In this document: one piece after another, positions 60,868-64,000 of the stretch
Layout of the letters: each line of letters begins with the position of its first letter
How positions within the stretch are numbered: position 1 is the first letter of the stretch
DNA from: JAWKUK01 sp041398605
GTDB taxonomy: Bacteria > Planctomycetota > UBA1135 > GCA-002686595
Direction: 5' to 3'
Assembly: GCA_041398605.1 (NCBI GenBank)
Contig: JAWKUK010000028.1
Span: forward strand, 29,296 to 93,295
Length of the DNA: 64,000 nucleotides
Notes under the pieces: model-generated
The model's database searches: none
Told to the model about the DNA's origin: nothing
What the model saw: only the letters and a program-made list of their open reading frames with translations
Made by a program: the position numbers and the translations under genes

Positions 60868-62148
60868 ATGCGTTCCAACCGCTCCTTGCTGCTGGCCTCC
60901 GCCGGCGTCTGTATCGCCTCCGCCGCGTCGGCCCAAACGATCGTCATCAGCGATGACTTCGAGACCAACACGTCCGCGAACTACGTGGTCGTCGACGACC
61001 TGACGCCCGACGGCACGCAGTCCTTCGCCTATGACTACGTCGCCGCGGGCATCCCGCTGGCGCCGCGGTCAACGCCGGGGACGACGCGCGGCCTGCGCCT
61101 GACCGCCAACGACACGGCCGGCGCCACCGATGCGTGGACGCTCTTCCACACGACCCCAGTCAACGCGAACCACTACCGCCTGACCGTCGACGTCTGGATG
61201 AACTTCATCGTAGGGCCGTTCACGACCGAGTTTGCGCACGTCGGCGTCGCCGGGGATGGGCTCTCGTTCAACTCGGTGTTTACGCCGATCAATGGCTCGG
61301 GAGCGTTCATCGCCTTCACGGGCGACGGCGGCTCTTCGTCGGACTACCGCTGGTTCCGCGACCCGAACAACACGCCGGTCGGCGAGTCCGACAGCACGAC
61401 GCTGCCGAACAGCCACCCGAGCTACCTCGGGCACGGCAGCAATGGCTCGAACCCGTTCTTCACGTCGCTCTTCCCCTCCCCCCCTGCGACCATCGCCGGC
61501 TCGCCGGGCAACATCTGGACGACGGTCGAGATCGACGTGGACAACGTGGCCGGCGTGATCTCGTTCTACCTCGATGGCCAGCTGACGTTCCAAGGGGACT
61601 TCGGCAACACGCTCTACGGCCTCGTGAGCCTCGGCATCGCCGACGTGTTCACTTCGATCTCCGGCGCGCTCGATTGTTTCACGCTCTACGACAACCTCAC
61701 GGTCGAGACGTTCCCGTCCGGGCTCGGCGCGCGGTACTGCCCTGCGGTCCCGAACTCGACCGGCCAGGGCGGCGCGATGGGCGCGAGCGGCAGCGACGTC
61801 GCCGCGGACAACATGGTGACGCTCAGCGCGTCGCAGCTGCCGATCAACTCCTTCGGCTTCTTCCTGACGAGCACGACGCAGGGCAACGTGCAGCAGCCGG
61901 GCGGTAGCCAGGGCGTGCTCTGCCTGAGCGGCTCGATCGGACGCTATGTCGGCGCCGGTCAGATCAAGAACTCCGGCGCGCAGGGCATGTTCGACCTCGC
62001 GATCGACCTGACGCAGACGCCGACGCCGACGGGCCTCGTCCAGATCACCGGCGGTCAGACCTGGAACTTCCAGGCCTGGTACCGCGACTCGGTCGGCGGC
62101 GTCGCGACCTCGAACTTCAGCGAAGGCCTCTCGATCACATTCCAGTAG
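60868..62148 (+). CDS. Secreted lectin-like protein with the recurring C-terminal domain
   Basis: The 426-residue product has a signal peptide (MRSNRSLLLASAGVCIASAASAQ), an N-terminal concanavalin/LamG-like jellyroll of about 260 residues (VISDDFETNTSANYVVVDD, WTLFHTTPVNANHYRLTVDVWMNF, TVEIDVDNVAGVISFYLDGQLTF), and the recurring domain at about 288-426: RYCPAVPNSTG, SASQLPINSFGFFLTS, GVLCLSGSIGRY, GAGQIKNSG, QTWNFQAWYRD and SNFSEGLSITF at the very end. The first part may bind a glycan. This is the best example of the domain in the window, with both conserved cysteines. A 13-bp tandem repeat starts at its stop codon. Confidence 0.82.
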   Translation: MRSNRSLLLASAGVCIASAASAQTIVISDDFETNTSANYVVVDDLTPDGTQSFAYDYVAAGIPLAPRSTPGTTRGLRLTANDTAGATDAWTLFHTTPVNANHYRLTVDVWMNFIVGPFTTEFAHVGVAGDGLSFNSVFTPINGSGAFIAFTGDGGSSSDYRWFRDPNNTPVGESDSTTLPNSHPSYLGHGSNGSNPFFTSLFPSPPATIAGSPGNIWTTVEIDVDNVAGVISFYLDGQLTFQGDFGNTLYGLVSLGIADVFTSISGALDCFTLYDNLTVETFPSGLGARYCPAVPNSTGQGGAMGASGSDVAADNMVTLSASQLPINSFGFFLTSTTQGNVQQPGGSQGVLCLSGSIGRYVGAGQIKNSGAQGMFDLAIDLTQTPTPTGLVQITGGQTWNFQAWYRDSVGGVATSNFSEGLSITFQ

Positions 62149-62180
62149 GCCAGTCCAGTAGGCCGGTCCAGTAGGCCGGT
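62142..62180. repeat. Three 13-bp tandem repeats at a gene end
   Basis: CCAGTAGGCC(A/G)GT occurs three times head-to-tail. The first copy contains the TAG stop codon of the preceding secreted-protein gene, so the repeat duplicates the gene end, as at 9521-9552. Confidence 0.75.
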
Positions 62181-62397
62181 CCAAGCGCCGCGGGCGAGGT
62201 GCGTTGCACCGAGCCCGCGGCCCCTGAGCCGACGGCGAGCGTGGACCGTCGTACGGGCTTCAAAATACGGAGGGGCGATCGGAGAGTTCGCGTCGCGGGC
62301 GCTGCGTCGAGCGTACGAGTCGCGCAATCCAGCGTGCAAGAATCCATGGCGGCGGTAGGTTGCGAGGCCTCTCGCTCCGCTATCGGGACCCCACGCC

Positions 62398-64000
62398 ATG
62401 CCCACCCCCATCCTGCTCGCGCTCCTTTGCCAGAGCCCCAGCCCCCTCGCGCTGCCCGCGTTCGAAAGCCGGCAGTTGACCGATGAGTTCCTCGCCGAGG
62501 GTGCCTCGTACGGCGACCTCGATCGCGACGGGCATGGGGATGTCATCGCAGGCCCCTACTGGTGGGCCGGCCCAGACTTCACGGAGCGCTTCACGCTCTA
62601 CGCGCCGAAGGTCTTCGACCCCAAGGGCTACTCGGAGAACTTCTTCGCGTGGACCGACGACCTCGACCACGATGGCTGGCTCGATATCCTCTTCGTCGGG
62701 TTCCCCGGGCGCGACGCGTGGTGGATGGAGAACCCCCACGGCCGCGAGGGCACATGGCAGCGCCACGAAGTCCACAGCAACGTCGATAACGAGTCGCCGG
62801 CCTACGTCGACATCGACGCGGACGGCCAGCGCGACCTCGTCTTCCACTCGGCTGGCTTCATCGGGTACGCGAGCCCCTCGGAGGACCCCCGCGCGCCGTG
62901 GACGTTCCACGCGGTCTCGGAGAAGACTGACCTGCCCGCGTTCACGCACGGGCTCGGCGTCGGCGACCTCGACGGCGACGGACGCAAGGACATCCTGCTG
63001 AACCACGCGTGGTGGCGGCAGCCTGAGACGCTCGAGGACGGCGCGCTCTGGCAGGTCCGCCCGCTGCGCTTCAGCGCAGGCTATGGCGGCGCGCAGATGC
63101 TCGTGCACGATGTGGACGGCGACGGTGACGAGGACGTCGTGTCGAGCCTCATGGCGCACCGCTACGGCCTCTCCTGGTTCGAGAACACCGGCGAGGACGG
63201 CCCGCAGCGCTTCCGCGAGCACCTTCTCATGGCGACGCCCGACAGCCCGCTCCTCGGCGGCTTCGCCGTGAGCGAGCTGCACGCCCTCGCCCTCGCCGAC
63301 GTCGACGGTGATGGAGTGCTGGACTTCGTCACCGGCAAGCGCTTCATGTCGCACAGCTACAACGAAGCAGGCTCGCGCGACCCAGCGTGGCTCCTTTGGT
63401 TCCGCTGCGTGCGGGGCCCCGAAGGCGTGACCTTCGAGCCGCGCGCGATCCACGCAGACTCGGGTGTCGGGACACAAGTGACCGCCGGTGACATCGACGG
63501 CGACGGGCACGTCGACGTCGTCGTTGCGAACAAGAAGGGCGTGTTCGTGCACTTGCAGCGCCCCGAAGCGAGTGACGAAGGGCACTCTCGCACCCTAGAA
63601 GCCCCCGCGCCGTTGCCCCGCTTCCCCGCCGGCGGCATCGCGCCGCGCGCGGCGGACGGGCGGGTCCTGAACCTCGACTTCGAGACCGGCGACCTCACGG
63701 ATTGGACCGCGATCGGCGATGCCTTCGACGGACAGCCGATGCGTGGCGACACCGTCTTCGCGCGTCGCAGCGACATGACCAGCGAGCACGAAGGGCGCTT
63801 CTGGGTCGGCTCCTACGAGGTCCACGAAGACCGCGCGCAGGGGACCCTGACCTCCGTCCCGTTCCGCCTCGTGGCTCCCTACGCGGCGTTCCTCATCGCC
63901 GGCGGCGCGCAGCACGCGACGCGCGTCGAGGTGGTGCGCGCGCGCGACGGGCGCATCCTCGCCGAGGCGACGGGGCGCGACCACGAGACCCTCCGGCCCG
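62398..64000 (+). CDS. Secreted FG-GAP protein with a second beta-sandwich domain (3' end outside window)
   Basis: The frame is open from ATG 62398 to the window edge (534 codons). A weak signal sequence (MPTPILLALLCQSPSPLALPA) is followed by seven FG-GAP-type calcium loops: GDLDRDGHGDV, DDLDHDGWLDI, VDIDADGQRDL, GDLDGDGRKDI, HDVDGDGDEDV, ADVDGDGVLDF and GDIDGDGHVDV. From about residue 425 a second domain begins, NLDFETGDLTDWTAIGDAF, RRSDMTSEHEGRFWVGSYE and GTLTSVPFRL, which resembles the jellyroll seen in planctomycete levanase-like and DUF1553 cytochrome proteins. If so, haem-binding and DUF1549/DUF1553 parts would follow beyond the window. The full function cannot be judged from this part. 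Confidence 0.8.
   Translation, partial: MPTPILLALLCQSPSPLALPAFESRQLTDEFLAEGASYGDLDRDGHGDVIAGPYWWAGPDFTERFTLYAPKVFDPKGYSENFFAWTDDLDHDGWLDILFVGFPGRDAWWMENPHGREGTWQRHEVHSNVDNESPAYVDIDADGQRDLVFHSAGFIGYASPSEDPRAPWTFHAVSEKTDLPAFTHGLGVGDLDGDGRKDILLNHAWWRQPETLEDGALWQVRPLRFSAGYGGAQMLVHDVDGDGDEDVVSSLMAHRYGLSWFENTGEDGPQRFREHLLMATPDSPLLGGFAVSELHALALADVDGDGVLDFVTGKRFMSHSYNEAGSRDPAWLLWFRCVRGPEGVTFEPRAIHADSGVGTQVTAGDIDGDGHVDVVVANKKGVFVHLQRPEASDEGHSRTLEAPAPLPRFPAGGIAPRAADGRVLNLDFETGDLTDWTAIGDAFDGQPMRGDTVFARRSDMTSEHEGRFWVGSYEVHEDRAQGTLTSVPFRLVAPYAAFLIAGGAQHATRVEVVRARDGRILAEATGRDHETLRP

Noticed and set aside
62380..63585. Minus-strand 400-codon frame opposite the last FG-GAP gene
   Set aside because: The plus strand has seven calcium-loop repeats in one open frame to the window end; the minus frame has none.

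Overview
The window is a very GC-rich (about 70 % by eye) bacterial chromosome segment, gene-dense, with no rRNA, tRNA, transposase, integrase or CRISPR array that I can recognise. Gene content points to a diderm, probably a high-GC member of the Planctomycetota: three separate ECF sigma factors (one fused to a transmembrane, extracytoplasmic repeat protein), many secreted proteins with FG-GAP, Asp-box and carboxypeptidase-regulatory-like repeats, a recurring C-terminal domain on secreted proteins, few Shine-Dalgarno sequences, and lipopolysaccharide genes (LptF/LptG, a family 9 heptosyltransferase, WaaP-like kinases, an LpxL-like acyltransferase). The phylum is inferred from familiarity with such proteins, not from a marker gene.

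Layout. 1-4.5 kb: tail of a secreted protein, an anchored beta-repeat protein, a papain-family peptidase, and a small XRE regulator/membrane protein pair with a candidate operator. 4.6-12.1 kb (minus strand): a parvulin-type isomerase, a 1230-residue anchored repeat protein, and a first MBOAT acyltransferase/SGNH pair. 12.4-18.2 kb: succinate-semialdehyde-type dehydrogenase, an Asp-box propeller exoprotein, and an Rrf2 repressor with its SDR neighbour. 18.2-25 kb: a secreted protein, the transmembrane sigma factor fusion, a small membrane protein and a second MBOAT/SGNH pair. 25-32 kb: NtrY-like sensor kinase, heptosyltransferase, chemoreceptor with a stand-alone Cache-like protein, TPR lipoprotein. 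32-38.4 kb: LptG, LptF, a fused WaaP-like kinase/LpxL-like acyltransferase, an FHA membrane protein. 38.4-47 kb: CAP-domain lipoprotein, sigma-54 activator without a DNA-binding domain, UvrD/PcrA helicase, YdcF-like protein, a methyltransferase coupled to a second WaaP-like kinase. 47-50 kb: sigma factor/FecR-like/anchored-protein operon. 50-57.9 kb: secreted DUF3352-like protein, PyrE, and an operon of ECF sigma factor, single-pass membrane protein and TPR-CHAT protease-like protein. 57.9-64 kb: FG-GAP proteins, PPK2 kinase, and another secreted protein carrying the recurring C-terminal domain; the last gene runs off the window.

Together the region is dominated by envelope functions: building and acylating LPS or polysaccharide, secreting large beta-rich proteins, and signalling across the membrane. 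The most unusual system candidate is the sigma/membrane protein/TPR-CHAT operon (53.8-57.8 kb), whose parts parallel the sigma/anti-sigma/CHAT-protease arrangement known from Craspase but without any CRISPR component and apparently with the protease outside the cytoplasm. The second is the sigma factor physically tethered to a membrane-spanning sensor-like protein (19.3-21.8 kb).
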